Shown here piece by piece: positions 43,649 through 55,500 of a stretch of 64,000 nt of DNA. The translations under genes and the position numbers were made by a program. The stretch spans positions 1-64,000 of the forward strand of contig MQVO02000069.1 of assembly GCA_001986395.2 (NCBI GenBank), in the 5' to 3' direction. Origin of the DNA: Irpex lacteus. Its lineage: Eukaryota > Basidiomycota > Agaricomycetes > Polyporales > Irpicaceae. The notes under the pieces were generated by a model, which saw nothing but the letters and a program-made list of their open reading frames with translations, did no database searches and was not told where the DNA came from. Each line of letters opens with the position of its first letter. Positions within the stretch are counted from its first letter, which is position 1.

Positions 43649-46600
43649 ATGTCCTCAGTCGCTGTGCACGGTTTTTGCTCGCGCTTGAATGCTTTCATTC
43701 TGGTCGACCCTGCTAGGCCCTCCTCCACGATGGATATGACCTATGCCACTCACCACAACATCCCCCGTAACGTCATCCGCGAGGCTCCTTCCATGGTCAT
43801 TCGAGTTCTTTGCTCGGTCGCACTCTCTGTCCGCTCCGTCGGTGGTCTTTATCACACTACGCATACCCTGTCCGTCGTCCCTTTCCAACGGACATGGGAT
43901 ATTATACTCGGTCAAGACTGGTGCCTCGCAGCCGGTGCTTCTGTGGAGATGGGAACCGTGCTCGACCCTGTTGGTCCCTCCACTGACCACCGCTATCTTT
44001 GGTGTGCGGTCAATGATCGTACGTTGCATTGTTTAATCACAGGGTTGTTCTCATTGTCTCCCTAGTCTTCTATCTACCCGTTGACTCACCCCTCGTCCAT
44101 GATCCATTTTGTACGTGCCCCTCGGTTCATCTCATATCATCTCGCTCATCTCTGTCCTTCGCTCGTGCAGTTACCATCCTCCTTTCCTCTTTGGGTGATT
44201 GTCCAGCACCTACTCCTCTGGACATCGGTACTTCCTCTGTGCCGTCTACATCCTCCGCTTCCGGGTCCCGATGCTATCAAAGTAAGGCACCTTTCCTTTC
44301 CAATGTCACTTTACTTATCGTTGTTTGCTCCTAGGTGCCCCTTTGCCCTTCATCGGACCCTCTCTGCACAGTCCTCTGGGCTCATCAGTCGCCTCCGGCG
44401 ACAGTGCTTCTGCGCTTGGCTCTACCAGCTTATCTAGTTCTGTGCTCGGCTCTGCCAGCTTGTCTACGTCCGTGCTCGGCTCTGCCAGCTCTCCTGTTTT
44501 GGCTGTCCCCGACGGCTCAACTGGTGCTCCAGTTGTACGCTCTTGCGTCGAATGCACTGCTTGCGCCTCGTTGCGTTCGTTGGGTTTGTTACGGTTATGT
44601 GCATCGTGCTCTTTCGCTGATAGTGATTCGCTATCTACTCGCTCTCTGCCTAATATGATGTGCTTGGTTGGATTGGACTCTTTGTCCTCTGACCAGTTGG
44701 TCTCTCGTTTACGATCACATGGTATAGGTGATGCTTTGGCTGAGCACTCTGATGGGCTGCGCCAGCAGTTACTTTCACATCTACTCAACTGTGAGTGTCT
44801 CCGTGACGGTCCTCTCCCAGCGGCTTGTGAACAAATACAGAGCCTTCTGGTTAGTGATAGTGATGATGAACAGAAATCTGCCCGTATCCAGCTTCTAAAG
44901 GCCTTGCCCCCTAAGATGGCGTTGAAAGCCCTCCGCTGTGTGCTGCAGCTTTTGGGTATACCCTATGAGCCAGGCGCTGCTGTGAGTAAACTACGGCGGC
45001 TGTTCAAGAAGTATCTTCGTGAGCTTACTGTTGGCTCTAAGCAGCCTGCTGCTAGACCCCGCCATGTCCGTCGTGAAGAGCACAGGGCTGCTGCCACTGC
45101 TGCATTGCAGACTGTTGCATCTGATTGGCCCTCTGCAGTCTCCGCAGACCTCAAGACACGTCTTTTACAAGCGTTCCGTGATGCCACGTCTGTCGAGTCG
45201 CTTTCCGTGTATACTTGTGCATGTTGTGCCGAGTCCTGTCCTCAATCGACTCAACATATCATGAAGATTGCTGAACTTCCTGTTGACCTCCTTTCATGTC
45301 CGTCTCTTCCTGCTGAGTCTTTCTCATCTCTACCTGCACTACCACAAGCCTCTTCTGTTCCCCTTGACCCTCGTGGTGTCTTGTCGGCATCTAATGAAGT
45401 TCGCCTTTGTAGTTCATGTTTCAGTAGTCTCCGGCATGACAAGCTCCCTGCTTGTGCTCTTGCCAACAACATGGTTCTGGGCTCTGTGCCTCCAGAATTG
45501 GCTGACCTTACTCCTATTGAAGAGTCTATGATTGCCTTGTGCCGTGCGAAAGCGACTATTTTCCAGCTACGCCCTTCCGGCCATGATGACGAAAACTCGT
45601 CCGCAGGATCAGATATTCATCTGCCCAATCTACAACGTGGTATGAAAGGCCATGTTATCATCCATCCACAGCACACTGAGTACGTTGTAGATGCTCTGCC
45701 ACCTCCTATAGCTGACATTGTCAAGCCTGTCTGTATAATATTCGTTGGCAGCTCCCCTCCTAGCCGTGAGTGGCTTCTAGCAAAGGCAAAGCCTCTGGCT
45801 GTAAGCCGAGAGAGAGTATTACGTGCACTCAACTGGCTCAAACTGCACAACTATTTGTATAGAGACATCCGTATCGATCACGACGTTTTGGCCGCTATAC
45901 CTGCAGATGGCTTGTTACCTTTCACAATCTCTACTGTTCCACCCTCTTCCGCACAAGAAGCTCTCACTTCCCGGTATGATATGATTCCCGGTATGGCACA
46001 GTTAGATCAACCATCTGCTTCTCCTGCTGATTCCGCTCCCGTTGTATTTCCTAGTGTTGTCATTACAGACGTTGACGGATCTGCTCCCTCGAATGAGCTT
46101 CGCGCTGCTGCGTTCGGTCATGTAAAAGAGCGAGGTGGTGCGTTTATTGGTATCCCTCATGACCGTGCCCCTGCTAATGAATTTTTCAACCCTTCTTTAT
46201 TTCCAAAAACATTTCCCACCTTGTTTCCTTACGGAATCGGTGGCTTTGAAGATGAGACCCGTTTGACGAGTATTAGCCTCAAGCATCATGTGCGACATTT
46301 GCTGCGTCTTACTGATCGCCGTTTCCAGGAACATCCCTCATTCCTTTTCATCGTGTTCAATATGTTACAACGTCGTGAAGTCCTTCTTCGCTCCAGCCTC
46401 AAAGTACGCAAATCGTCGTTTCATGCCATTGCAGAGGAGTTTTCTCTCATTAGTTCTGAAGTGTTACAACGTATTTGTGAGCGCATGGCTTCCGATGCGT
46501 CCAATGATGACAGTATACCTGAAGATGAGAAACGTGCATTGCGTTTAATGAAAGAGGTTAACCTGGTTACTGCTGCAGTTCCCGGTTCAGCATCATCGAA

Positions 46601-46926
46601 GCTCAATATGCGAAACGAACTGCGTGCGGCGATGATCGAGCATGGTATTCCAAGTTTTTACATTACTATCAATTCTGCTGACGTCCATAGTCCAGTTCTT
46701 CGTTTTCTGGCTGGAGATCAAGTGGAAATTGAAAACTGGCTGGAATCCACGGAATCCACGTATTGGTCGCAGTCCAATCGTATTGCTCAGAATCCGTTTG
46801 TTGCGGCATCTTTCTTTGATGTTTATATGAAAGCTTTCATATCTTGTCTTCTAGGTCATAAGTCTGGATCTGTGTCTGCAGCCTCTGATGGTGGTATTCT
46901 TGGACATGTCAAGTCATATTTCGGCT
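43649..46926 (+). pseudogene. Helitron Rep-helicase gene, truncated before the HUH motif
   Basis: A first exon from ATG 43649 encodes a pepsin-like segment (FILVDPARPSS, then DIILGQDWCLA). Small introns lead to a long frame opening at about 44335. In order this carries a Ser/Ala-rich linker, Cys-rich CACCAESC and LCSSCFSSL, a DUF6570-like region (NLQRGMKGHVIIHPQ, IADIVKPVCIIFVG, RVLRALNWLKLHNYLY), and the Helitron-like N domain (FFNPSLFPKTFPTLFPYG, LTDRRFQEHPSFLFIVFNML, IPSFYITINSADVHSPV, GILGHVKSYFG). The frame leaves Helitron homology exactly where the HUH nuclease motif should follow and runs in frame into Plavaka sequence. The Rep catalytic site and the whole helicase are missing, so it cannot move itself. 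The protease-like exon has lost the usual D-T/S-G. Confidence 0.85.
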
Positions 46927-49634
46927 ATGAGGACGAAGTATCTCTCCCCAAACCGTCACGTGCTCGTCGTGTCCGCCTGATGGTAAGCGAGCGTATCAAG
47001 ACCGCCGCAAATTGGTTTGGTCTTAGTCGACTCTAAACGTCGACCGTCCCAACAACCTGATACAACACTTGACCTTGAGTCCGTTTACCGACCTACGGAA
47101 GCACAGCAATCCACGAATCAATCTCCCCGCGCCCTGCAGCAGATTGTTGCACCCCATCCAAATCTCAGCTCTCTTCTCTTCAACTACTGTACTTTTTCGA
47201 CCTTAACGGGGCCGGGTGTGACCCGTGACACGGTATGTTGCTAAATTTTAGCAACATCGGCGGGGGTGGGACCGTGACACCCGCTACTTTACCAACACTG
47301 GGCGCCGCAGGCCCGCCAAAATCGTGACCATATGAGACGAGGTAGTGCCCCAGCCCGCCAAAATTTAACAACATACCCTCACCGTGACCTGTGACAAGCG
47401 CCCAAATAACATCATTCGAGGGCTCACCGTGACCCGTGACCCCCGTTAAGGTCGAAAAAGTACAGTATCACCACTGGCTAGGCGGCTCGAAGAAAACTAT
47501 TGACAGTCGCGATGCTCTTCAAGACTTACTCGCAAGCCCTGACTTCGAATCAGCTGACATCAAGAACGTCAATTTCCACAAAATCAACAAACACCTGGCG
47601 TCCAATAAGCTCGATGCGCCATGGGTCAGCAACACTGACGGATGGAAACACGAGTATGTGACTATTGGTACTCCCCCGATTGGTTGCTCAACACGTGGCG
47701 CTCAACGCGACGCAGCTGCTCAGCATCATCGCGCAGCTCGTGTGGAGAATTTGAAAACGCAGCCCGCCGTTGAGCCGTGTCAAGGTGACCCCGTTCCCGT
47801 CGCCGGGTTGTAGCATAAGGACCTATGCGCAGAGATTCGACACACTCTGGGAAACGACGACGCCGCCAAGAACTTTATCTTCGACCCTCACTTGATATTC
47901 CATCCTCGCCCCGCATCTGATGAGCCTCCCGAACCAGTGTACTGCGAACTTTTCAACTCACAGGCTATTGTAGATGAAGATATGCGTATCAACCACGGCC
48001 CTCACATCCCCCTAGAAGGTGATCCAGACCGTCAGCTTTCGAAGATGATAGCAATGATCATGGGGTACAGTGATGCGACACATGTCACACAGTTCGGGAA
48101 CTCAAAGCTATGGCCCGTTTATGAATACTTCAGCAATCAGTCAAAGTATAGAGCCTCCCGACCTTCAAGCCATGCCGCGCACCATTTTGCCTTCTTCCCT
48201 AACGCTCTCTCTTCACGGTGTCCGATCATTCGGTTTCTCAATGCATTTTACTCTAATAGATCCCGAAAGATATTCAAGATAATATTCGGAACACGAGGGC
48301 AAGGGGGGTTCAGCTGCTGTCATTACACATCTTCGACACGAACGTTTTTATGCGTCATGGGCCAAAATTCTCAACAAGGATTTTTTGTACGCATATCGGC
48401 ATGGCATGGTTGTAAATTGCAAGGATGGAGTACGACGACGGATTTATCATCGTCTCTTCACATATTCAGCTGATTATCCAGAGAAGTACGTGCCCTTTTC
48501 TTTGCGTGATAGAGAACTGAACCAGGTGCAATCAGGATGCTTATTGCTTCGCTCAGAGACAAGGGCAAGCACCCCTGCCCTCATTGCCTGATCAACTTGA
48601 AGGGCATTCCAAATATTGGCACGGAAGAGGACCGATCGTTACGGAATACTCATGCGCGTAAGGATGATAGATTTCTGAATCAGCTCGTCGAAGAGGCGCG
48701 CCATCTAATCTATGACGAAGGGTATGCTGTGAATTTAGAGAAGGTCCAGAGTCTTTTGAAGGACATCTCCACAGTACCTACTGTAGTGAGTACGCACATG
48801 CTAAACATTCACTAGAGGCGCAATTCTTAACCAGTACATTCCAGAACCCCTTCTCGAAGTTACTTCGTAAGTTTAGCCTAAATATCTTTGCCATGCTCGT
48901 CCCGGATGTCCTCCATGAATTTGAGTTTGGTGTTTGGAAGGCAGTGTTTTCGCATCTCATCTGCATGCTATATACTATAGGAGAAGATCGTGTGCAGGAG
49001 TTAGATCAGCGGTGAGCTGACAATGGATTATTTTCAGCTTATGGACTCATCCGTCTCTAGGTATCGTCTAGTGGCTCCTTTTGGCAGAACAGCTATTCGG
49101 CGTTTTGTGGACAATGCTAGTGAGATGCACCAGATTGGTGCACGCGACTTCGAAGATCTTTCAGGTAATAACAGACTCAATTTTGTATTTTATAATAGCT
49201 TATAGCTTTGTGCAGTGCGCTATTCCTTGTTTCGAGGGCCGCTTTCCAGAATCAGATAACAAACATGTCATGCGACTTTGTTATACCATGTCCTACTGCC
49301 ACAGTCTGGCGAAGATAATAATGTACATGGAAGGTTCGGTCCAGTTACTTGACAGCGCACACACGGCCATGGCAACGCACCTCCGGCATTTCGAACAAGT
49401 TGTGTGTCCTCGCTATGCGACGAAAGAGATTCAGAAGGTATACGCAAAGCGCGTGCATGCACAATCGAAGATCGGAACCGAGTCTTCATCGTCAAAGCCG
49501 ATCGCTGCAACGACTGGTGAGCGCAGGACCCGAGTTTTCAGTCTTGCCACGGTGAAAACCCATCTCCTTGATTACTATCCGCGTTACATACGGATTTATG
49601 GTACTTTGGATTTTGTTTCCACTCTCCGGGTACG
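46927..49634 (+). pseudogene. Plavaka transposase, N-terminal and middle parts, split by a MITE
   Basis: The start is fused to the Helitron frame: RVRLMVSERIKTAANWFGLS, then a +1 shift near 47033, KRRPSQQPDTTLDLES, HPNLSSLLFNY | MITE | HHWLGGSKKTIDSRDALQDL. Later blocks are MGYSDATHVTQFGNSKLWPV, FTYSADYPEK, MLIASLRDKGKHPCPHCLI, EARHLIYDEGYAVN, FAMLVPDVLHEFEFGVWKAV (frame-shifted), RLVAPFGRTAIRRF, ASEMHQIGARDFEDL, QCAIPCFEGRFPE and FSLATVKTHLLDYYPRYIR. These are the ordered motifs of a Plavaka-like subfamily distinct from the telomeric copy. Several frameshifts exist around 48160-48420 and 48830-48960, so it is dead. Confidence 0.85.
47187..47465. mobile_element. TA-flanked MITE, 279 bp, with 25-bp perfect TIRs
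   Basis: Left end CTGTACTTTTTCGACC... (47187-47211) and right end (47441-47465) are exact inverted copies over 25 bp, flanked by TA at 47185-47186 and 47466-47467. TA duplication points to Tc1/mariner-type mobilisation. The inside has repeated GTGACCCGTGAC words and a small GCTAAATTTTAGC palindrome, and no coding capacity. Removing the element with one TA joins the Plavaka frame as FNY-HHWLGG without any change. Confidence 0.95.
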
Positions 49635-51414
49635 TGTTTACTTCTACGTTTGAGATAGAGTTCTACTGACGGACAACATTTAGAAAGATAAAATCTTTAG
49701 GTTTTTCCGAGTGGTAAAGATAAACAGGACATAAAAGGTAATCACTCACTGGAAAGATATCTTTGAGTGCGATGGGCCGCATCACCGACACATCAACGAG
49801 CTATACGTGCGCCTATGACATATACCTGCCATCATTGCTCCCGAGCGCGATCAAGTGCAACTTGACAAGAGCCTGGATGATGACGCCATGATGATGGCGG
49901 TGTAGTCCAGGTACGATTGCCTCATATGGCAGTCATTTCGGCCATGGCGCTCGCCCCGCCTGCGCGCTCCACTTCCCGACGCCATCAAATGGCGTGATCG
50001 CTACGCGCGATACCTCCGGCAACGTCCCCGAACCCGTCCTCGCCGTCCCCAACGACGAGGACGATGCAGTGGGTATTCCTCACCCTCCTCGTTGATTCTG
50101 CCTGTCGTTTTTTTGCAGTACATGGTAATCTTATACGTAGATTATGAATATAATGTTTGTTTATTTATAGGACTGCGCGATCTGGATCGGGGAGCCGGAT
50201 CTGGTGTGGCCACACATGTAGGTGCCCTACTGTACGGGCCACCACTCCAGAGAGGTTCTCGAGAATTCTCTACGGCATGAACGGAGGGATGATGAGCAAA
50301 TGAAAGTGAGCGGTGATCATTAGAACGCACCTGCCACGACAGCCCAACCGAACGCCATCGTAGGAACAACCATAGATTTCTGCCAACGTAGAAACGACAA
50401 CGCCTGAAGCTGAACCTCTAGACGTTGTGATATGGGTGAGCGAGAGTGAACTGGATGTACGTGAAAAGGAGGAGGTTGCAACGATAACACGACGAAACAC
50501 GCAGGGTGTAGAAGGTGTGAGATGGAGAGCGTGTGCGATGTCACCGGTTTGAAGTAAGTGCGAGCGTGGACGACAACGCTGACAATAAATGCTATCTGTA
50601 AGCGTACGACCCAAGTCAGACTGTGAACAATGATAGGACGACGAACCTTGATCATGCAGGGACGACACCACCTATGGCTCAACTTGTCAAGACCACATAA
50701 TTCGCACACGCATCGCTGTATTTGCAGAGTGCGGGAGTGAGTGCTGTACGCCGTAATCCTTGAGGTAGGCAGCGTACAATTTAGTTACCACCTGACCGTA
50801 CTCAGCCTACGTCAACGAATCCCCGCAATATACGACTATGCCTTGGCCGAGATGCGCTGTGCGTGCAGAGACGTAGTTGAGTTGATGTATCACATCGCAC
50901 CATCTCGCAGTCTCCCGGACATAATATACTCACACACCGCCTTGTATGTTACGTAGCAAGCCTCTTATATAACACAACAACCACGCTCGTTTTGATGAGA
51001 TTATAAAGAGCTTTGGGCATGTATCAACGCGTGCCCCAGTCTGTCAGATCAATTGAGGCGTGATTTTAGGCGGCCGGTCTGAGCTGCCAGCAGCCCCAGC
51101 CAAGCTTGGCCGAAACCACATCGGTCGAGTTCTCTCCTCGTTGTTTCCTCCACGACCGACTCCTGCTTGCCACCGTCTTCCGTCGTCTGCAAGCTGTGTC
51201 TGGATGAGAGAGTACTTGTAGACTCGCGAATCACTACAGGATTCATAGGTGTGTATCCCGCACCCGCACCTCCAACCCTTTGCGCCGTTGTCGCTCACTG
51301 AACATTAGTCGCTGAGATTTGCTGTGTTCTCCGTCCATGTGCCAGTAGCGTCTTGCCGTGGTTAGTTGATCGTAGCAAGTCTCTCGATAACCTCAAAGGG
51401 AACCCTCGCAAGCC
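49635..51414. other. No intact gene; contains dispersed repeat copy 2 at 50646-50800
   Basis: The first part may be unrecognisable Plavaka 3' sequence. The 50646-50800 block matches 36543-36660 and has an extra 38 bp after CGCACAC. The last few hundred bases are the 5' flank of the DEAD-like gene. Confidence 0.55.
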
Positions 51415-54400
51415 ATGGCCACGGTGTCAAATAGCCCCTCGCTGAACCCCGCGTCCAGCCCTTTCTTCCCTGGTGGAGGTCAGTACAAGCCCGCAGAAGA
51501 CAGAGACGAGCGCGAGAGTGTTAGTACGATGGGCTCTATCGGTCGAGGGAGCCTTGGGATGGGCTACCATCGCCAGAACAGCATCAGTCGCGAACGCTTG
51601 GCCACATCTGCGTCAACGTCGAGTGGCCTCTCTGTCAAATCGTCGCCAAGTCCGCCTTCCCAAGACGGACACGATTGCCAGCGCATCGAGCGTAACGGGA
51701 GCTTGAACGGATTCCAGTCAACTATCAACGAGCTCACGGCCTTTCGACAATCTCCCGCTTTAAGTGGCCAACAAGATAGGCAAGACAGGTTTGGTGAAGA
51801 GGCGAACAGGGCGTTTGCGAGGTCTCTGGCTAGGGAGTCGAGTATGTCGGCTATCCCGGAAATCCCGCAAGATGGCGACAACCACCTGGGAAGGCCACAT
51901 ACGAATGGGCTGTATCAACAAAACGCGCAGTACAATGCTGTTATGAGCCGCGCAAGAGATAGACTGAATACCCCGCCCGTGGCCGTAGAGATGGGTTCGA
52001 GGACGTCCTCGTTCACGTCTGCCCAAACACACTTCGTCTCGTCGTCACCGGCATCATCCTTGGACTCTGGTAGCATGTTTGCTCCTAGCATTGATCTGTC
52101 GACCAGCCTCGAGTCTCAACTCAAGTGCTCACCCCTCATTCACGAACTCCTCAATCGGATGGATCGTAACGAGAGCCTCGCGACGAGAGACATACAACGC
52201 GAGCTCGTGGACATCGGGCGCAAGGTTGACTTGCTGGTGGATAAACTACTTACCCCGGCGACGAACGCCGTCCCCGAGTTCAGCAATCCCTTCGCACCTT
52301 CCTCTGCGCCGTCGTTTTCGACGCCAGACCTCAGCGGACTTGACGGCGGCCCGCGTGGCTCCATTATCGGCAGCATCCCACCCAACCAAGCTGGCCCCCT
52401 AGACGACATCACCGCCATTACCAATCGCTTTGGCTCCCTATCCGCCGCTGTCGACCACCACCTCGCGAACATCACAAACGGAATGTCCACACCTCCCCTT
52501 CTCCCGACTGGTGTGTCTCCCAACGATCTCCTCCCCAGAGGCAGCCTCGTACCATCCGGCTCACTAGGCCACGGCATACCCAACAGGCCCTCTCTGCGTA
52601 TCCCAGGACCCCCCTCACGCACGTGGTCCGCTGGCAATCTCGATATCCCACCCCTCCGTGGCGGGCCCAACGACTCACCCGCTGGTAGCCTGGGACGAGC
52701 TGATGGTGGCTACCGGGACAAACACCGATCTGTCGCGGCGACTATGCTACGGAGAGACTCATCTGCGGTAAGCTCGCCTCCAGCTCACACTCACACATTA
52801 TTCCTATCCGTCATATCTGTTGAGCTGCTGAACTAACTCGTACCGTTCATTCGTTTGTTAGACGGATATCACGAGCGCATCGTCCCGTGACGGTGGACCG
52901 ACTATCTCAAAGTGGGATCAGTTGGCCCTGGAACCGGATTTGTTGAGGTCGCTCAGTGTGTTTGGGTAAGTGCATCTTGATTATCTTCGCTGTTCACCGT
53001 ATCGTGGGTTTTGATGACGCGTCGCTGAATTCTATGTTTATCTATCCAGGGTGGGTCCTCCTAACAAGATCCAGCAGCGTGCACTGCCCTTCCTCCTGAG
53101 GGGGTCAGATATCATCGCCCAGGCGCCTCCAACCCAAGAACGAATTGCTGCATATGTCATTCCGGCCATTCACATCGCCCTCATTCACACGGCTGCCCAG
53201 GCACCCCTACGCGGGCCGCTAGTTGTCATGATTTCGACGACAGTAGACCAAGCTACACAAGCACAGCGTATGATTCGCGACATTGGAAGTCCTATAGGCG
53301 TTCGCTCTGCGTTGGGAGTTGGCGCATTATCTGCCAGCAACAATCTCGGCCAGGAACTCCGTGTGTTGCACCAGAACATGCCGCACATTTTGTGTGGTAC
53401 GCCGCAGAAGCTGCATGCGCTGTTTACCAGCCCTGGAGGAATTTCGGGAGCTGAGGTCAGGTTTTTGGTGTTGGACGAGGTTGATCAGCTCATTGCGAGA
53501 AACTTGCAAGACTTCGTGTTTACGATCGTGAAGATGCTGCCACCACCGAAGTCCAGGTCCGCGAATAACGCCAACGGGAACGGGTCGATGTACTCTGTTT
53601 TAGAAGGTAATGGATCGACGTCGTCACTCAACCCGTCTAGCCTGGGTAGGAGGTGCTCTACCATCGGGTCCACTACCTCGCTCAACAGGTTTGATAACGC
53701 AAACGGAACTTCGTTGTCGGTGGACAGGCAAACTGCGCTCTTTTCCAACACCGTCCCGCAAGACGTGCTGAACCTCGCTACGAGCATCCAGCTGCGAGAG
53801 CCCGTCCGAGTTCTGGTTAGACGAGACGGCAACGTCACGCACACTGACAGTGGATCTGGCGCCCGCGGTCTGCGCCAGTTCTATCTGTACCTTGCCTTCA
53901 CGGCTGGCGGTGGACGTTCCGACGCGACGTTGCCGCAACAAGGATTGGGTATCATTGGGTCTGGTCGAGGAGCCTCTACGAGTGCTGAAACTGCCCAGGC
54001 TCGTGAATGGAAGCTCGACGCGCTCGCCGACTTGTTTGACGATTTGGATATCTCGCATGCGATTATCCATGTTGGAGGGTTGACGGCTCTCGAATCTGTC
54101 GTGTACAAGCTGGCCTCTCGCAACATGGATGTGGTACCCTTGGTGTGTTGTTATTGGTTTGAGTGCAGTGATTTCGATACTTACTATTGCTACAGCACAG
54201 TGACATGAATGCCGGAACCAAACTCGCTGCCCTCAACAAGTTCCGCAGCCCATCAACTGGTATTATCAGGCAGTCGTCAGCAAAAGTCTTGGTTGTGTAC
54301 GATGTCATCGTGAAGGCTCCCGACGTTCAACAAGTTCCTCTTGTTATCAATTATGGTGAGCTGAGTATTTACTCATGCATGTTCAATTCTGACCGCGCCA

Positions 54401-54757
54401 TAGATTTGCCGAAAGCGGTAGAGGAATATGCTCATCGGTAAGCCGTCTCGTTTTTCGAATCTTTCGCTTCACTTACCACTCAACCACAGCGTGGCTCCCG
54501 CCATGGCAGCCAATTACTCACGCCCCGGCGTGGTAGTCAATTTCGTCACCGCCACGGGTGGAGACGTTGAGATGCTCCGTTCTATAGAGTGCTTTTACAA
54601 GTGAGTGCATCGTCACAATTATCTTGATAAGTGCATATTCTGACACCACTCTGACAGGATTAAATGTGTAAGCTTCCTTTCTCCAAATCGCCGTCACGAG
54701 TATACTAACAGCCCTAATCAGCCCGAAGTTCCGGTCAGCCTCCGTGACATTGTGTAG
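51415..54757 (+). CDS. DEAD-box-like protein without helicase motifs, long disordered N-terminus
   Basis: Eight exons (51415-52767, 52862-52965, 53050-54142, 54196-54355, 54404-54437, 54490-54600, 54658-54667, 54722-54757) give an unbroken 966-residue protein. Residues 1-450 are Ser/Pro/Gly-rich with a short helical segment (LESQLKCSPLIHELLNRMDR). The second half has the eIF4A-like layout: a Q-motif region (PPNKIQQRALPFLLRGSDII), then AQAPPTQERIAAYV where motif I should carry GKT, LDEVDQL in place of DEAD, FSNT in place of SAT, and EYAHRVAPA in place of HRxGR. The Walker A Lys and the motif VI arginines are missing, so ATPase activity is unlikely. Splice sites are intact, so the gene is probably functional as a binding protein. 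The partner is unknown, possibly in mRNA regulation. Confidence 0.88.
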
Positions 54758-55027
54758 CTTGGTCGTCTCTCCAAATTGTGGACCCTTACCATTTGCTTTC
54801 TGGTTTTGTTCACGTCGTTACCCCGTTTACGTCAAGATGCGTGTTCCCGTTCACTGTGTTATACCCTCTTACCCGTAACATCCGACCGACTGTTTCCCTA
54901 TCGCGAGCCGGACACAGATCTGGTCGTCGCATACTGTACCTAGTAGTCTTTCTCTTTCTGTTCTCGCTCTCGTGCATGATCTCTCGCTCTCATCTTTGAC
55001 AACATCTATATTGGCTAAATCTACTTG
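54758..55027. other. 3' flank of the DEAD-like gene; no gene recognised
   Basis: Pyrimidine-rich, with only a short frame at 54778-54999 and no motif. Confidence 0.4.
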
Positions 55028-55154
55028 TTACCCCTCGATACGGACCTGTAATACCTTCAATGTACTATCTTCGCTGCAACTTGCAAGTTGTCTGAGCGAG
55101 CCTGTTTGAGAAGGTCTCCATGCTAGTCGGTGTATCTGCCCGACATGTGCTAAT
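55028..55154 (-). pseudogene. Last exon of a WD40-repeat gene
   Basis: After an acceptor (CCTTAG at 55155-55160) the minus strand reads LAHVGQIHRLAWRPSQTGSL, RQLASCSEDSTLKVLQVRI and a stop. The ASCSEDSTLKV and LAWRP spacing is a WD40 blade, and the early stop suits the closing blade of a propeller. No other blades are seen upstream, so it is an isolated fragment. On the other strand, 55221-55337 looks like an exon (DAMKELKRLRSPVQPDVRIW) bounded by AG and GTAAGT; its family is unknown. Confidence 0.55.
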
Positions 55155-55500
55155 CTAAGGTGAGTAGTCAGCGAAGCCAGAACATAAAGACTCGTACGTG
55201 TGCTGCCTGATAATACACAGGAATACAAGGATGCTATGAAAGAGTTGAAACGGCTTCGAAGTCCTGTGCAACCCGATGTGCGAATTTGGTCAGAAGATTG
55301 CAACGCGCGATTGAAATACGTCACTGATCAAGCAAAGGTAAGTAGCGCCGCTCGCAGCCTGGTGTGTTGCCACGTGATCGCGTTTACGTTTACTTACCAG
55401 TCAAGTTGGACATGTCTCGCACTGACCGGTACTGACCACCAAACGCCCCTCTCGCCAGCAACTACTGTTCGTGTGACCAGTGGGTACACACTGCTACATT

